DNA from: JABDMH01 sp965222645
Lineage (GTDB): Bacteria; Bacteroidota; Bacteroidia; Chitinophagales; Saprospiraceae
Direction: 5' to 3'
Assembly: GCA_965222645.1 (NCBI GenBank)
Contig: OZ244968.1
Location: 4,216,001 to 4,280,000, forward strand
DNA length: 64,000 nt
The notes below the pieces were generated by a model. That model was not told where the DNA came from, did not search any database, and was given only the letters and a program-made list of their open reading frames with translations. Position numbers and translations under genes: made by a program. Positions 32,572-41,614 of this stretch are shown in pieces (the stretch's first letter is position 1; each line of letters begins with the position of its first letter).

Positions 32572-33039
32572 TTATTTTTGCCTTGGTCTGGCAGAATAAT
32601 TTACTTTCAGTTGGCCTGATTTTCTTAAAATCGTTTTCACATCGGTCACAATACCCATTGTTACATCCCCATCCACTTTTAAAGAACTTGTAATAGCTGG
32701 TCTTTGTGGCTCAGGAATCTTCACTTTATGCTGCTCTAAAAAAATCGGAATATCATTTTCGGTGGCAAATTTATCCCCTAGCTGTATACGAGGTTTTGTG
32801 CCATAGATGTCCTGAAATTTTTTCACGGGTCTTCCGATCCAAATATGATTTACAAGAGACTTTTGTTCTAATTTTTGCAGCTGAGTTGCTTCAGGTACTC
32901 TTACACTTACTTTGCGCTCGCTGTCTCTCAAGACTGTCACAACCATAAAGAAAAACAACAGCATGAAAATAATATCCGGTAATGACGCAGTAGATATTGC
33001 CGGTTTAGATTTTCCTCTTTTTTTTGTGAAATGTGCCAT
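32572..33039 (-). CDS. exbD: ExbD/TolR family biopolymer transport protein (second copy)
   Basis: Single-pass inner-membrane protein that, with ExbB/TolQ, turns the proton gradient into force on TonB- or Tol-type partners. The 155-residue protein has the membrane helix near 20-42, PDIIFMLLFFFMVVTVL, whose Asp is the proton-carrying residue, then a periplasmic domain. The periplasmic part ends with GDVTMGIVTDVKTILRKSGQ and contains two KIP-type segments. It is last of four genes (exbB, unknown, exbD, exbD), 8 bases after the previous gene. Two consecutive ExbD paralogues are common in Bacteroidota. Confidence 0.9.
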   Translation of the reverse strand: MAHFTKKRGKSKPAISTASLPDIIFMLLFFFMVVTVLRDSERKVSVRVPEATQLQKLEQKSLVNHIWIGRPVKKFQDIYGTKPRIQLGDKFATENDIPIFLEQHKVKIPEPQRPAITSSLKVDGDVTMGIVTDVKTILRKSGQLKVNYSARPRQK

Positions 33040-33047
33040 ATTGAAAA

Positions 33048-33605
33048 TTAGTTTTCTTCACCAAAATTGGTTGGCTCCGCCTCAGACAGTACCATTGGAA
33101 TCTTTTCCTTGATTGCTCTTTTATAAGCAATCGGAAGGTCGTTGCTATATGGTATGCCATACAGTTTCCGACATTCGTCATCCCATAATTCATCATAGGC
33201 TGCCTTCAACTCGTTGTACACTGCCAGATACTGTTTATAACTGGTTCCCCGGTCATTTTTCAAAGAAATGATCGCATTTTTCGGATCAGTAGAGAGGTCA
33301 TCACGTCTCTGAGGATTAGCGATAAATTCTTTTGCTCTTTCTCTAAGCTCCTCGATTTGAGCTAATTCTCCCCTCACCAACAGCTGATCTTGAGCATTCA
33401 CTAAAACAGAAAAAACATTTCTTGTTTTTAATTTCTGAATGTCCGGTTCCTCGTCAGACCATGGTGGTAATTTTACGGTGATACCCTTATCTACATCAAT
33501 AGTAGTAGTAACGAGGAAGAAAATCAACAGCAGGAATGCAATGTCAGCCATTGATCCGGCATTGATCTCATTCTTCATGCGTTCGCGACTGCTTGTTCTT
33601 GCCAT
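33048..33605 (-). CDS. exbD: ExbD/TolR family biopolymer transport protein (first copy)
   Basis: Paralogue of the next gene, 185 residues. The N-terminal NAGSMADIAFLLLIFFLVTTTI (about 13-34) carries the membrane Asp in MADIAFLLLIFFLV. The periplasmic domain is longer than in the second copy, with an inserted part around LVRGELAQIEELRERAKEF and the terminal AYDELWDDECRKLYGIPYS. It forms part of the ExbB/ExbD proton channel complex. Starts 6 bases after the small membrane gene upstream. Confidence 0.9.
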   Translation of the reverse strand: MARTSSRERMKNEINAGSMADIAFLLLIFFLVTTTIDVDKGITVKLPPWSDEEPDIQKLKTRNVFSVLVNAQDQLLVRGELAQIEELRERAKEFIANPQRRDDLSTDPKNAIISLKNDRGTSYKQYLAVYNELKAAYDELWDDECRKLYGIPYSNDLPIAYKRAIKEKIPMVLSEAEPTNFGEEN

Positions 33606-33611
33606 AATTTC

Positions 33612-34100
33612 TTATTTAAATAAGTTTCTGATCTCAGAAATAACAAATGCGGCAACAGCAATTGCGCCGAGAATCAATGTAGATTTAATTCCAGCACTTA
33701 CCATCTTACTGTTTGAATCGGTAAAATCACCGCCGCTCGAGGCTTCAAATTTTTCAATAGCGTTAGCGATAGGTCCCGATGTTTCCACACTTGCAGAGCT
33801 ATAAAGAATAAAAAATAATACAGCGATGACCACTAGTGCTATTATACCCTTGAGAGCGCCTTTGGGATTAGTGACCATTTGATAAATGGCAAAAAGTACA
33901 GCTGCAGCAGCACAAATCACCAGTAGTACAATCGTCAGTTTTAATCCGATATCAAAAATGGTGGTCGTTGCTTGATCTTCATCTGAAAGCGCATTAAACC
34001 CATCCAGACCGGATGACACACTCAGGCCAAAAATAATGATTACGAGAAGCCCGAGTGCAAATGCGGCTAGCTGGCCATGTTTTAATAGTAATTTATACAT
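33612..34100 (-). CDS. Membrane protein conserved between exbB and exbD, unknown function
   Basis: A 162-residue protein with four hydrophobic segments (about 10-28, 48-72, 82-102 and 136-158). No family is recognised by sequence. Its place between exbB and the two exbD genes (gaps of 19 and 6 bases) is the only clue: it probably belongs to the same energy-transducing complex. It starts MYKLLLKHGQLAAFALG and has a short soluble loop near 104-130. The same unnamed gene in this place is, from memory, frequent in Bacteroidota. Confidence 0.7.
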   Translation of the reverse strand: MYKLLLKHGQLAAFALGLLVIIIFGLSVSSGLDGFNALSDEDQATTTIFDIGLKLTIVLLVICAAAAVLFAIYQMVTNPKGALKGIIALVVIAVLFFILYSSASVETSGPIANAIEKFEASSGGDFTDSNSKMVSAGIKSTLILGAIAVAAFVISEIRNLFK

Positions 34101-34119
34101 AATGTTCCAGCTTTTTCAA

Positions 34120-34839
34120 TTATTTAAAGATGTTGTTTCTGGCAAGAAGATCTACCAGTCCAACTGAGGCGTCTTCCATTCGGTTTACAATGCCATCGAT
34201 CTTAGACACAATGTAGTTGTAAAAGATCTGGAGGATAATCGCCACCACAAGACCGAATACAGTCGTAAGAAGGGCAACTTTAATACCACCGGCAACAACA
34301 GATGGAGAAAGGTCTCCTACGGCCTCGATCCGATCAAAAGCCTGGATCATCCCGATCACCGTACCCATAAATCCGAGCATCGGCGCGATAGCGATAAACA
34401 GCGAGATCCATACGAGTCCCTTTTCGAGAAGACCCATTTGTACACTGCCATACGAGGTAATGGCTTTTTCCACTGCTTCAGGCCCGTTGGGAGCACTTCG
34501 CAGACCTTCGTACAATACACTTGCTGCTGGGCCAGGTGTAGACTTACAGACTTCCATCGCACCGTCTAAATCACCTTCAGCCAACCGGTCATCGATGCGG
34601 CTCATCAACTTATCAGTGTTGGTTGTTGCTAGATTGAGGGTAATGATACGCTCTATACAAAACGCCAGACCCAGGATCAGACAAATCAACACGAAGCTCA
34701 TGAATCGCCAGTCTCCGTCTATAAAATATTGCTTGAGTATCTGGAAGCCAGAAGCGGATTCAGATTGCGCAGTTGCATCAATAGCACCAAAAGATGCTGC
34801 AATTCCAAAAACAAGCAATATTGCTAATACTTTTCGCAT
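34120..34839 (-). CDS. exbB: ExbB/TolQ/MotA family proton channel protein
   Basis: Inner-membrane proton-channel subunit of 239 residues. It has an N-terminal signal-like helix (MRKVLAILLVFGIAASFGA), one helix at about 45-67, and the conserved pair of C-terminal helices with the ExbB signatures ISLFIAIAPMLGFMGTVIGMIQAFDRI and IKVALLTTVFGLVVAIILQIF; the Thr in GTV and in LLTT line the proton path in characterised homologues. First gene of the exbB-unknown-exbD-exbD cluster. No tonB is in the window. Confidence 0.92.
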   Translation of the reverse strand: MRKVLAILLVFGIAASFGAIDATAQSESASGFQILKQYFIDGDWRFMSFVLICLILGLAFCIERIITLNLATTNTDKLMSRIDDRLAEGDLDGAMEVCKSTPGPAASVLYEGLRSAPNGPEAVEKAITSYGSVQMGLLEKGLVWISLFIAIAPMLGFMGTVIGMIQAFDRIEAVGDLSPSVVAGGIKVALLTTVFGLVVAIILQIFYNYIVSKIDGIVNRMEDASVGLVDLLARNNIFK

Positions 34840-35163
34840 AACAGTTAGGATTTTTCGTTTACTAATGAGTTAAAAATGGACAGTTAAATTAAAAAATAAT
34901 TGCATAGTATCTCTCATACCCTTGAATTTTTTAACAAAACGGCATCCACCATGCAACCCCATTTCACGATCAAATCAAAAACATTGAAAACGATACTTCA
35001 ACGAAGTGATCCAAGAGAATTGCAATGATCTTTGACCGGGATCAAGAAAAGGGTACGCCAATATACTATTATATTCAAAATCCAAAGACTTATTATTTGC
35101 TTCAGATATAGGATGGCGATTCCGCCAAAAATGGTGTGAGAAAAGTACGTCTTTGTAAGATTT
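34840..35163. other. Intergenic region between exbB and nadA
   Basis: 324 bases, A/T-rich. It must contain the exbB promoter (minus strand) and the end of nadA, but no CAAAnnTA box (the reverse of TAnnTTTG), hairpin or repeat could be supported, and no open frame looks coding. Confidence 0.5.
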
Positions 35164-36198
35164 TCAGTCTTGATCAACGTTGGGCTTTAAGCCCAGCCCG
35201 GCCTTTTCTGAGATTTCCAACATCCGATTGATCGACTTCACACCCTCGTCAATAATCCAGCCATCCAGGAAAATTTCGGGCTCCTCATATTTCATGCACA
35301 AATAGAGCTTTTCCATTGTATTGCGTTTCATGTGCGGACACTCATTACACGCACATGTGTTATTTGGGGGTGCAGCAATAAATGTCTTATCGGGAGAAGC
35401 GAGCTGCATTTGATGTAAAATCCCAACCTCCGTTGCCACAATAAACGTCTCAGCATCGGAGGTCTTGGTAAAATTAAGCAGACCGGTTGTGGATCCTATA
35501 AAATCGGCCTTTTCCAGAATGTGTGCCTCACACTCGGGGTGGGCGATGAGAAGGGCTTCCGGATGCCTGATCTGGAGCTTGGAAATTTTCTCATGGGAGA
35601 AGATCTCATGGACCATACAGGTCCCATTCCACAGGATCAAGTCCCTGCCCGTTTTTTTCTTCAGATATGCACCGAGATTGCGGTCTGGAGCAAAAATGAT
35701 TTGCTTGTCCTCGGGTATGCTTTCGATGATATGAACGGAGTTTGTGGAGGTGCAACAAATGTCGGTAAGGGTCTTTAATTCTGCTGTGCAATTGATGTAA
35801 CTGACCACGACTGCGTCCGGATACTTTGCCTTGAATTTTCTGAAAAGATGGGGTGGGCAAGAATCTGCCAGCGAGCATCCCGCCTTGAGATCCGGCAGAA
35901 GTACTTTCTTCTGAGGCGAAAGCATCTTGGCCGTTTCGGCCATAAAGTGTACTCCGGCAAAGACGATGATGTCGGCTTCCGTGTTGGCTGCTTTTTGCGA
36001 AAGTCCCAAACTGTCCCCGATGTAATCGGCAATATCCTGGATCTCCGACTCCTGATAGTAATGGGCCAGTATAATCGCGTTCTTCTCTTCTTTAAGCCGG
36101 TTTATTTCATGTACGAGATCCAATTCCGGATCTACGTCAATATCCAAAAATCCATTGGCGTGCAAATTATCTTTTGCAACACTTATCACTGTACTCAT
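35164..36198 (-). CDS. nadA: Quinolinate synthase A
   Basis: Makes quinolinate from iminoaspartate and dihydroxyacetone phosphate in NAD synthesis, using a [4Fe-4S] cluster. The 344-residue protein shows NAIILAHYYQESEIQDIADYIGDSL near 38-60, VFAGVHFMAETAK, LPDLKAGCSLADSCPP (first cluster Cys), NGTCMVHEIFS (second) and the last Cys in CACNECPHMKRNT near 290, which fits the three-Cys ligation of NadA. nadB is not adjacent. Single gene; start ATG 36198. Confidence 0.96.
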   Translation of the reverse strand: MSTVISVAKDNLHANGFLDIDVDPELDLVHEINRLKEEKNAIILAHYYQESEIQDIADYIGDSLGLSQKAANTEADIIVFAGVHFMAETAKMLSPQKKVLLPDLKAGCSLADSCPPHLFRKFKAKYPDAVVVSYINCTAELKTLTDICCTSTNSVHIIESIPEDKQIIFAPDRNLGAYLKKKTGRDLILWNGTCMVHEIFSHEKISKLQIRHPEALLIAHPECEAHILEKADFIGSTTGLLNFTKTSDAETFIVATEVGILHQMQLASPDKTFIAAPPNNTCACNECPHMKRNTMEKLYLCMKYEEPEIFLDGWIIDEGVKSINRMLEISEKAGLGLKPNVDQD

Positions 36199-36498
36199 AC
36201 TTAGGTAAGATTATAAATTGCTTAACGGGAGTACAATGTAAAAAGTTCGGCGATTCTTGTGCCCTCTATTTGTGATATTGGATGTCCTTTTACATCATTC
36301 AATCAGCCTGTCGATTTCCAGCGTGCATCAATTTTTTACATTATTTAAATGCTAAAAGTCTTCGGTTTTCACTCAGAATCAAGTAATTGGGCGGCTCGCG
36401 TAAAATGCCACAGCAAGGTTTGGGTATAACCTTTTACTAATCACTGTGTTTAATGGGAGTGATTTGATATTTTTATAACCCACAAAATAAGATTTACG
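36199..36498. other. Divergent region between nadA and the bacilliredoxin gene
   Basis: 300 bases. A/T-rich with no perfect TAnnTTTG box on either strand and no clear hairpin. It presumably contains the promoters of nadA (left) and the bacilliredoxin gene (right). Confidence 0.45.
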
Positions 36499-36918
36499 AT
36501 GAGTATGTACCCACTAGAACTTGTAACCCCGATGGCAAAAGATCTCACGGACTATGGATTTGCAGCTTTAGAATCCCCGCAAGATGTCGATGACTTGATA
36601 GAAAACATGGAGGGAACGGCATTAGTGGTAGTAAATTCAGTTTGTGGCTGCGCTGCTGCCATGGCCAGACCCGGAACAAAGCTGGCTCTGACCAATGATA
36701 AAAAGCCAGATAAGCTCGCCACTGTTTTTGCCGGTGTTCATACTGATGCTACTCAAAGAGCACGAGAATACATGCTACCATATCCTCCATCTTCACCGTG
36801 CGTAGCATTATTTAAAGACGGCAAACTGGTGCACATGTTAGAAAGACATCACATAGAGGGCCGCAGTGCAGAAATGATTGCTGATAATCTCCGGTTTGCA
36901 TTCGATACATATTGCTGA
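36499..36918 (+). CDS. BrxA/BrxB family bacilliredoxin
   Basis: A 139-residue protein of the bacilliredoxin family (YphP/YqiW, DUF1094), which removes bacillithiol or other low-molecular-weight thiols from oxidised proteins. The redox site is CGCAAAMARPG near residues 49-59 (C-G-C, not C-x-x-C), followed by AGVHTDATQRAREY and the conserved PSSPCVALFKDGKLVHMLERHHIEGR. The CGC spacing and the downstream R-P-G are diagnostic. Bacillithiol synthesis genes are not in the window. About 50 bases precede the gamma-glutamyltranspeptidase, so the two may be co-transcribed. Confidence 0.9.
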   Translation: MSMYPLELVTPMAKDLTDYGFAALESPQDVDDLIENMEGTALVVVNSVCGCAAAMARPGTKLALTNDKKPDKLATVFAGVHTDATQRAREYMLPYPPSSPCVALFKDGKLVHMLERHHIEGRSAEMIADNLRFAFDTYC

Positions 36919-36971
36919 CCGGCCATTTCTCACCGAAAAATTAGATCTTGACATCCATTAACCTTAACAAG

Positions 36972-38669
36972 ATGGATGGAAGGATGACGGCTTGTCTCAT
37001 CTGTGCGCTACTCCTCTTCCAGTGCACGACACCGAGACACCACTTTGGTGTTCAACGTGGATTAATCTCATCAAACGCAATGGTGGTATCTGCCCACCCC
37101 TTGGCTAGCAACGTAGGCGCTGAAATCATGAAGAAAGGTGGAAATGCCTGGGACGCTGCTATAGGAGTACAGTTTGCACTCGCTGTGGTTTATCCTGTTG
37201 CAGGTAATATCGGTGGAGGGGGATTTGCAGTATATCGTACAGAAGAAGGCCAGATTGGTGCACTTGATTTTCGAGAAAAAGCCCCTAAGGCCTCGCATAG
37301 GGACATGTACCTGACAGATGAGGGTGAAGTGATAGACCGGCTGAGCCTCGAGGGCCATCTGGCTGCAGGAGTTCCCGGCACAGTAGACGGAATGGTCCGG
37401 CTTCACAATAGATTTGGAAAACTCCCATGGGGGGATTTGGTGCAACCGGCCATTGATCTTGCGCGAGGAGGGTTTTCACTTACGGAACGGGGTGCATCAT
37501 CTCTCAACAGAGCTCAATCACTTTTTGTGAAGCACAATACTTATGACATGGAACTGATCAAAGAGGAACCATGGGAGCAGGGGAATGTACTACGACAATT
37601 TGCCCTGGCAGAGACGCTTGAGCGCATTAGGGATCGCGGAAGGTCAGGTTTCTACTCTGGAAAAACGGCACAGTACCTCCTGGAAGAAATGCAGCGCGGG
37701 GGTGGAATCATTAGCCAGGACGACCTGGATGACTATGAATCCTCATGGCGAAAACCCGTGATAGGTCAATACAGGGGACATCGAATAATCTCAATGCCTC
37801 CGCCATCAAGTGGTGGGATTGCAGTGGTGCAAATGCTGGAAGGGCTTGAGTCATTTCCCGTCGAAAAGTACGGTCACAACCATTGGAAGTCGGTGCATTT
37901 AATGACAGAAATTGAGAAGCGAGCATACGCGGACAGGGCTACCTACCTGGGCGATCCGGATTATTTTGAGGTGCCTCAGAAGATGCTTCTCGATACAGGG
38001 TACCTCAGCAGAAGAATGGCGGGAATATCGCTAAAGAGAACCACGCCGGCTCATGAGATCAAGGAAGGCCATGTAGAGGTAGTCGAAAGTGTAGAAACCA
38101 CGCACTTCTCCATTGTTGATGCTGATGGAAATGCCGTATCGCTCACTACCACCCTCAATAGTTACTTTGGTTGTAAAGTGATGGTAAAGAATGCCGGGTT
38201 TTTTCTTAACAACGAGATGGATGACTTTAGTGTAAAAGCCGGTGTCCCAAATCAGTTTGGCTTAGTGGGTAACGAAGCCAATGAAATTGTACCCGAAAAA
38301 AGGATGCTGAGCAGTATGACTCCCACAATAGTCGATAAGGATGACAGGCTCGTCATGGTTGTGGGAACTCCCGGCGGGAGTACGATCATCACTTCTGTTT
38401 TCCAGACGATCGTCAATGTCATTGATCACGAAATGACGATGCAGGAAGCAGTTGATGCTAAACGATTCCATCATCAGTGGCTACCTGATCGGATCTTGAC
38501 CGAAGAAAACACATTTGACGAAAGAACAAAGCGAAGACTTATAAGGAAGGGTCATGATTTTGAAATCCGTAGCGGCATCGGCCTGGTCGATGCCATATTG
38601 ATCTTGCCGAATGGAGATCTCGAGGGAGGGGCAGATAGGAGAGGGGATGATCAAGCATCTGGATTCTGA
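36972..38669 (+). CDS. ggt: Gamma-glutamyltranspeptidase (lipoprotein)
   Basis: Cleaves gamma-glutamyl bonds of glutathione and related compounds, after self-processing into two subunits. I place the start at ATG 36972 (MDGRMTACLICALLLFQC), which gives a lipoprotein-type signal with Cys18; the frame is open to a TTG at 36948. Family motifs are GNAWDAAIGVQFALAVV near 65, GGNIGGGGFAVYR-type glycines near 80, the nucleophile Thr in VETTHFSIVDADGNAVSL near 376, SYFGCKVM near 400 and the C-terminal GGADRRGDDQASGF. About 565 residues, a full-length enzyme. The next gene follows 17 bases later. Confidence 0.93.
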   Translation: MDGRMTACLICALLLFQCTTPRHHFGVQRGLISSNAMVVSAHPLASNVGAEIMKKGGNAWDAAIGVQFALAVVYPVAGNIGGGGFAVYRTEEGQIGALDFREKAPKASHRDMYLTDEGEVIDRLSLEGHLAAGVPGTVDGMVRLHNRFGKLPWGDLVQPAIDLARGGFSLTERGASSLNRAQSLFVKHNTYDMELIKEEPWEQGNVLRQFALAETLERIRDRGRSGFYSGKTAQYLLEEMQRGGGIISQDDLDDYESSWRKPVIGQYRGHRIISMPPPSSGGIAVVQMLEGLESFPVEKYGHNHWKSVHLMTEIEKRAYADRATYLGDPDYFEVPQKMLLDTGYLSRRMAGISLKRTTPAHEIKEGHVEVVESVETTHFSIVDADGNAVSLTTTLNSYFGCKVMVKNAGFFLNNEMDDFSVKAGVPNQFGLVGNEANEIVPEKRMLSSMTPTIVDKDDRLVMVVGTPGGSTIITSVFQTIVNVIDHEMTMQEAVDAKRFHHQWLPDRILTEENTFDERTKRRLIRKGHDFEIRSGIGLVDAILILPNGDLEGGADRRGDDQASGF

Positions 38670-38686
38670 CGAACAGTTGTACGAAA

Positions 38687-39526
38687 ATGATGCATCACAA
38701 TATCAACGGAAAAATTGTAAGAGCTGATAACGCTAAAATCCCAGTAAGCGACCTGGGCCTGCTCAGGGGGTACGGTATCTTTGATTTCTTCCCCATCCGG
38801 GATGGTCTCCCTTTATTTGAAAACGATTACTTTGAACGGTTTTACAGATCTGCTGCGCTTACGAATCTTGAAGTTCCTGAGGATCGAAGTGTATTAAGGG
38901 AGATGGTGATTGACCTCGCCAAAAAGAATTCGATTACCAGGGGTTTTACCAAATTGGTGCTCACAGGAGGTTTTGCCACAGACGGTTATACTCCTGAGAA
39001 AAGCAACCTTTACATTTTACAACATCGGGATATCATTTACGATCCCAAACTATATATAGATGGGATTAAACTCGTGTTGCAAAAATATATCAAAGACTAT
39101 CCGGAGATAAAGTCACTCAATTACACCAATGTTTTGATCCGCAGAGATCATCTGTCAAATGTAGATGGCACGGATATCCTTTATCACGATGGAAGATTTG
39201 TCAGGGAGACTTCAAGGGCCAATTTTTTTATTGTAGATCCTAAGGGTATGTTGGTGACCCCGGCTAAAGATGTGCTGCTGGGAGTCACCAGAAAACAAGT
39301 GATCCATGTGGCACGAGGTGCAGGATTTGAGGTGGTAGAACGCCCTTTACCCATCGCCGAGATCGCGAGGGCAAAGGAGGCCTTCATCACCAGTACCACC
39401 AAGGGGGTCCTTCCAGTATCACGATTGAATGATTTTGTGATTGGATCTGGAAAAGCAGGAGATGTGACCAGCAAATTGGGAAAGTTACTGACGCAATATT
39501 CCGATCGTGTTCCTCTATCTACCTGA
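38687..39526 (+). CDS. Class IV PLP aminotransferase (branched-chain / D-amino acid / ADC lyase-like)
   Basis: Fold-type IV pyridoxal-phosphate enzyme, 279 residues. Near the N-terminus are PVSDLGLLRGYGIFDFF, the typical class IV start, and the FENDYFERFYRSA segment. The PLP lysine is in PEIKSLNYTNVLIRR near 143, RETSRANFFIV gives the Glu of the cofactor site near 185, and AKEAFITSTTKGVLPV near 240 holds the phosphate Thr-Thr. Subfamily (IlvE, DAAT or 4-amino-4-deoxychorismate lyase) cannot be fixed. Its start lies 17 bases after ggt, so an operon is likely. Confidence 0.88.
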   Translation: MMHHNINGKIVRADNAKIPVSDLGLLRGYGIFDFFPIRDGLPLFENDYFERFYRSAALTNLEVPEDRSVLREMVIDLAKKNSITRGFTKLVLTGGFATDGYTPEKSNLYILQHRDIIYDPKLYIDGIKLVLQKYIKDYPEIKSLNYTNVLIRRDHLSNVDGTDILYHDGRFVRETSRANFFIVDPKGMLVTPAKDVLLGVTRKQVIHVARGAGFEVVERPLPIAEIARAKEAFITSTTKGVLPVSRLNDFVIGSGKAGDVTSKLGKLLTQYSDRVPLST

Positions 39527-39579
39527 AATAGTAAATGAAGTTGTTTTAGGTCTTTTGTCCGCACCCCCAGTGCCGAGTT

Positions 39580-40182
39580 CTATGCAGTTAGTGTCTTGAG
39601 ATACCTAATCCAATCTTCCTCGTAATCTATATCACTGAGTTCGGATAGCAGCTCAAATGACAGTCCCAGTTCAGTCGCTTTATCGAGGGTTTGTTTCAAG
39701 ACTTCTGCGGTACTCCAGGCGATATCCTCAAAAATTGGAAGATGCATCTTACTCAGACCGAGTAGATAGTAGCCTCCGTCTTTGGCAGGCCCCAAGACGA
39801 GATCTGTACCATTGAGAATGATGAATGACTTTCTCACCAGATTGGTGGTAATATACGGACAATCCGTACCAATAATGATGACCTGGTCATGCAATAACAA
39901 TACGCTATCGATGGCCTTTGCCATTCTCTCTCCAAGATTTTTTCCTTCCTGGGGCAAACCTATAAAATTGTCCGGCACCCATTCTCGAGCGACTTCCGGA
40001 TCGAAAAACAGATAACGCTGGCAATCTGTGAGCGTCTTTGCCAGCTCTAATGTCTTCTTCAAAAGTTGGGTATAAATCTCCAATGCTCGTGCATTGCCGA
40101 CAGTAGATGCCAGCCTTGTCTTGACTCTGCCCAGTTGTGGAATTTTCAGAAATATTATGAGAGCCCGTTTGGGAAAACCCAC
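39580..40182 (-). CDS. DUF2064 / TIGR04282-type glycosyltransferase
   Basis: A 200-residue GT-A-fold nucleotide-sugar transferase-like protein. Visible are IIFLKIPQLGRVKTRLAS near 9-26 (nucleotide-binding loop with K-T-R-L), IIGTDCPYITTN near 102 (D-x-x-P acidic motif), VLGPAKDGGYYLLGL near 130 and EDIAWSTAEVLKQT. The family is annotated as arsenosugar-synthesis glycosyltransferase in some bacteria but is far wider; no arsenic genes are nearby. The start is GTG at 40182, since no ATG exists between the upstream stop and the first motif. Convergent with the aminotransferase gene. Confidence 0.82.
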   Translation of the reverse strand: MGFPKRALIIFLKIPQLGRVKTRLASTVGNARALEIYTQLLKKTLELAKTLTDCQRYLFFDPEVAREWVPDNFIGLPQEGKNLGERMAKAIDSVLLLHDQVIIIGTDCPYITTNLVRKSFIILNGTDLVLGPAKDGGYYLLGLSKMHLPIFEDIAWSTAEVLKQTLDKATELGLSFELLSELSDIDYEEDWIRYLKTLTA

Positions 40183-40227
40183 TTGCGTATTGCTTTATTC
40201 GATCGCTGACTAACTCAGGAAAAGATC

Positions 40228-41613
40228 CTATTCGATCACCACTTGCATGTCATCATCATCTTCGGCCTTGTCCTCATTTTTTCGAGTAAAGAAGTCTCCT
40301 TTTTTCAGTTTTCTTGCGACAACTGAATAGGGACCACTTACCACTTCCTGATCCTTGGAGAGACCTTTTAAAATCTGAATGTATGTATCGTCTTGTATAC
40401 CGGTTTCTACTTCTACCATATCCACAGTATCAGCTTGACATAAAAACACAACTTCCTTTAGATCCTCATCTAAGTCCGTAGCAGATTTGTCATCTTTTTT
40501 TTGCTCACTGACATCCCGTGTGGTTACTGCAAGGATCGGAATAGCTAGCACATTGTTTTCGGTATGTGTATTGATCTCGACAGATGCTGACATCCCCGGT
40601 CTAAACGGGAATGGCTTTTCAGGACTGACAAGATCGTCATAGGATGCCTGAATCATGCGGATTTTCACCACAAAATTGGTAATCTGATCGGTTGTCAGCG
40701 CTGTCGCCTGGCCAATTGTGGAGGCCGAATTTGCGATTTCAGTCACTACCCCGGAGAAAGTGCGATCGAGGTAGGCATCGACCTCTATCTCAGCTGTATC
40801 GGCTTCAGAAACCCTCAGTATATCATTTTCGCTTACATCCACTTGCACCTCCATAATAGACAGATTAGCAATGCGCATCATTTCCGTTCCTGCCATCTGT
40901 ATCGTGCCCACCACGCGCTCCCCTTCCTCGATGTCAAGCTTGGAGATAATCCCATCAACGGGTGCATAAATATTAGTGCGTTTCAGACTAGTACGCAGTT
41001 CTTTCAACCCGGCTTCGGCACTGTTTATGGCAAATTCATTTGCCTTAATGTTCTCTTCTGCCCCTCGTATACTTGCCTCCGACGCTTTGAGGTTTGCCTG
41101 CATCGTTTCTAACTCAGATAACGAAGCTTCATATTCTGCCTGAGATAGTACACCCTCGTCATACAGTTTGGTGTTGCGGTCGTGGATCCTCCTGGCATTC
41201 TTCAGTTGGGCTTCGATCTGTGCTTTTTGAGCGATCGAATTCTCTGCATTGGATTTTGAGATGGCTAGTTGGGCCTTTGAGCTATTGACGGAAGCAATCC
41301 CTCGCTCCACGGCAGATTCGTACGCTTCCGGATCGATCCGGGCCAGCAAGTCGCCCACGTGTACAGAATCACCTTCTTCGACATAGAGCCCCACAACTTC
41401 TCCCGATACATCCGAACTAATTACAACCTCTTTTTCGGGAAAGATTTTACCACTGGCCGCCACCAGTTCTTTGATGGAGCGCATTTTCACTTTTTCTGTC
41501 TCTACTTCCTCACCTTTTACCTGATTTTTGCTTTTGTAAATGGCAAAGCCCACGAGCACGATCAGAAGCCCGAGTAGGAGGAGATAAATACGTCGATTTT
41601 TTCGTTTGGCCAT
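40228..41613 (-). CDS. Efflux periplasmic adaptor (HlyD/MacA-type membrane fusion protein)
   Basis: Tripartite-efflux adaptor of 461 residues linking an inner-membrane pump to TolC. The N-terminus is a membrane anchor (residues 8-25, RIYLLLLGLLIVLVGFAIY). A lipoyl half-motif (EVVGLYVEEGDSVHVGDLLARI, about 71-92) is followed by a long coiled-coil hairpin rich in Ala/Glu/Asn (about 100-210), the second lipoyl half (TNIYAPVDGIISKLDIEEGERV), then beta-barrel and membrane-proximal domains. It starts just upstream of nothing but the DUF2064 gene: no pump (ABC or RND) is found. It follows the TolC gene by one base. The C-terminal tail is very acidic (EDDDD). Confidence 0.87.
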   Translation of the reverse strand: MAKRKNRRIYLLLLGLLIVLVGFAIYKSKNQVKGEEVETEKVKMRSIKELVAASGKIFPEKEVVISSDVSGEVVGLYVEEGDSVHVGDLLARIDPEAYESAVERGIASVNSSKAQLAISKSNAENSIAQKAQIEAQLKNARRIHDRNTKLYDEGVLSQAEYEASLSELETMQANLKASEASIRGAEENIKANEFAINSAEAGLKELRTSLKRTNIYAPVDGIISKLDIEEGERVVGTIQMAGTEMMRIANLSIMEVQVDVSENDILRVSEADTAEIEVDAYLDRTFSGVVTEIANSASTIGQATALTTDQITNFVVKIRMIQASYDDLVSPEKPFPFRPGMSASVEINTHTENNVLAIPILAVTTRDVSEQKKDDKSATDLDEDLKEVVFLCQADTVDMVEVETGIQDDTYIQILKGLSKDQEVVSGPYSVVARKLKKGDFFTRKNEDKAEDDDDMQVVIE

Positions 41614-41614
41614 T

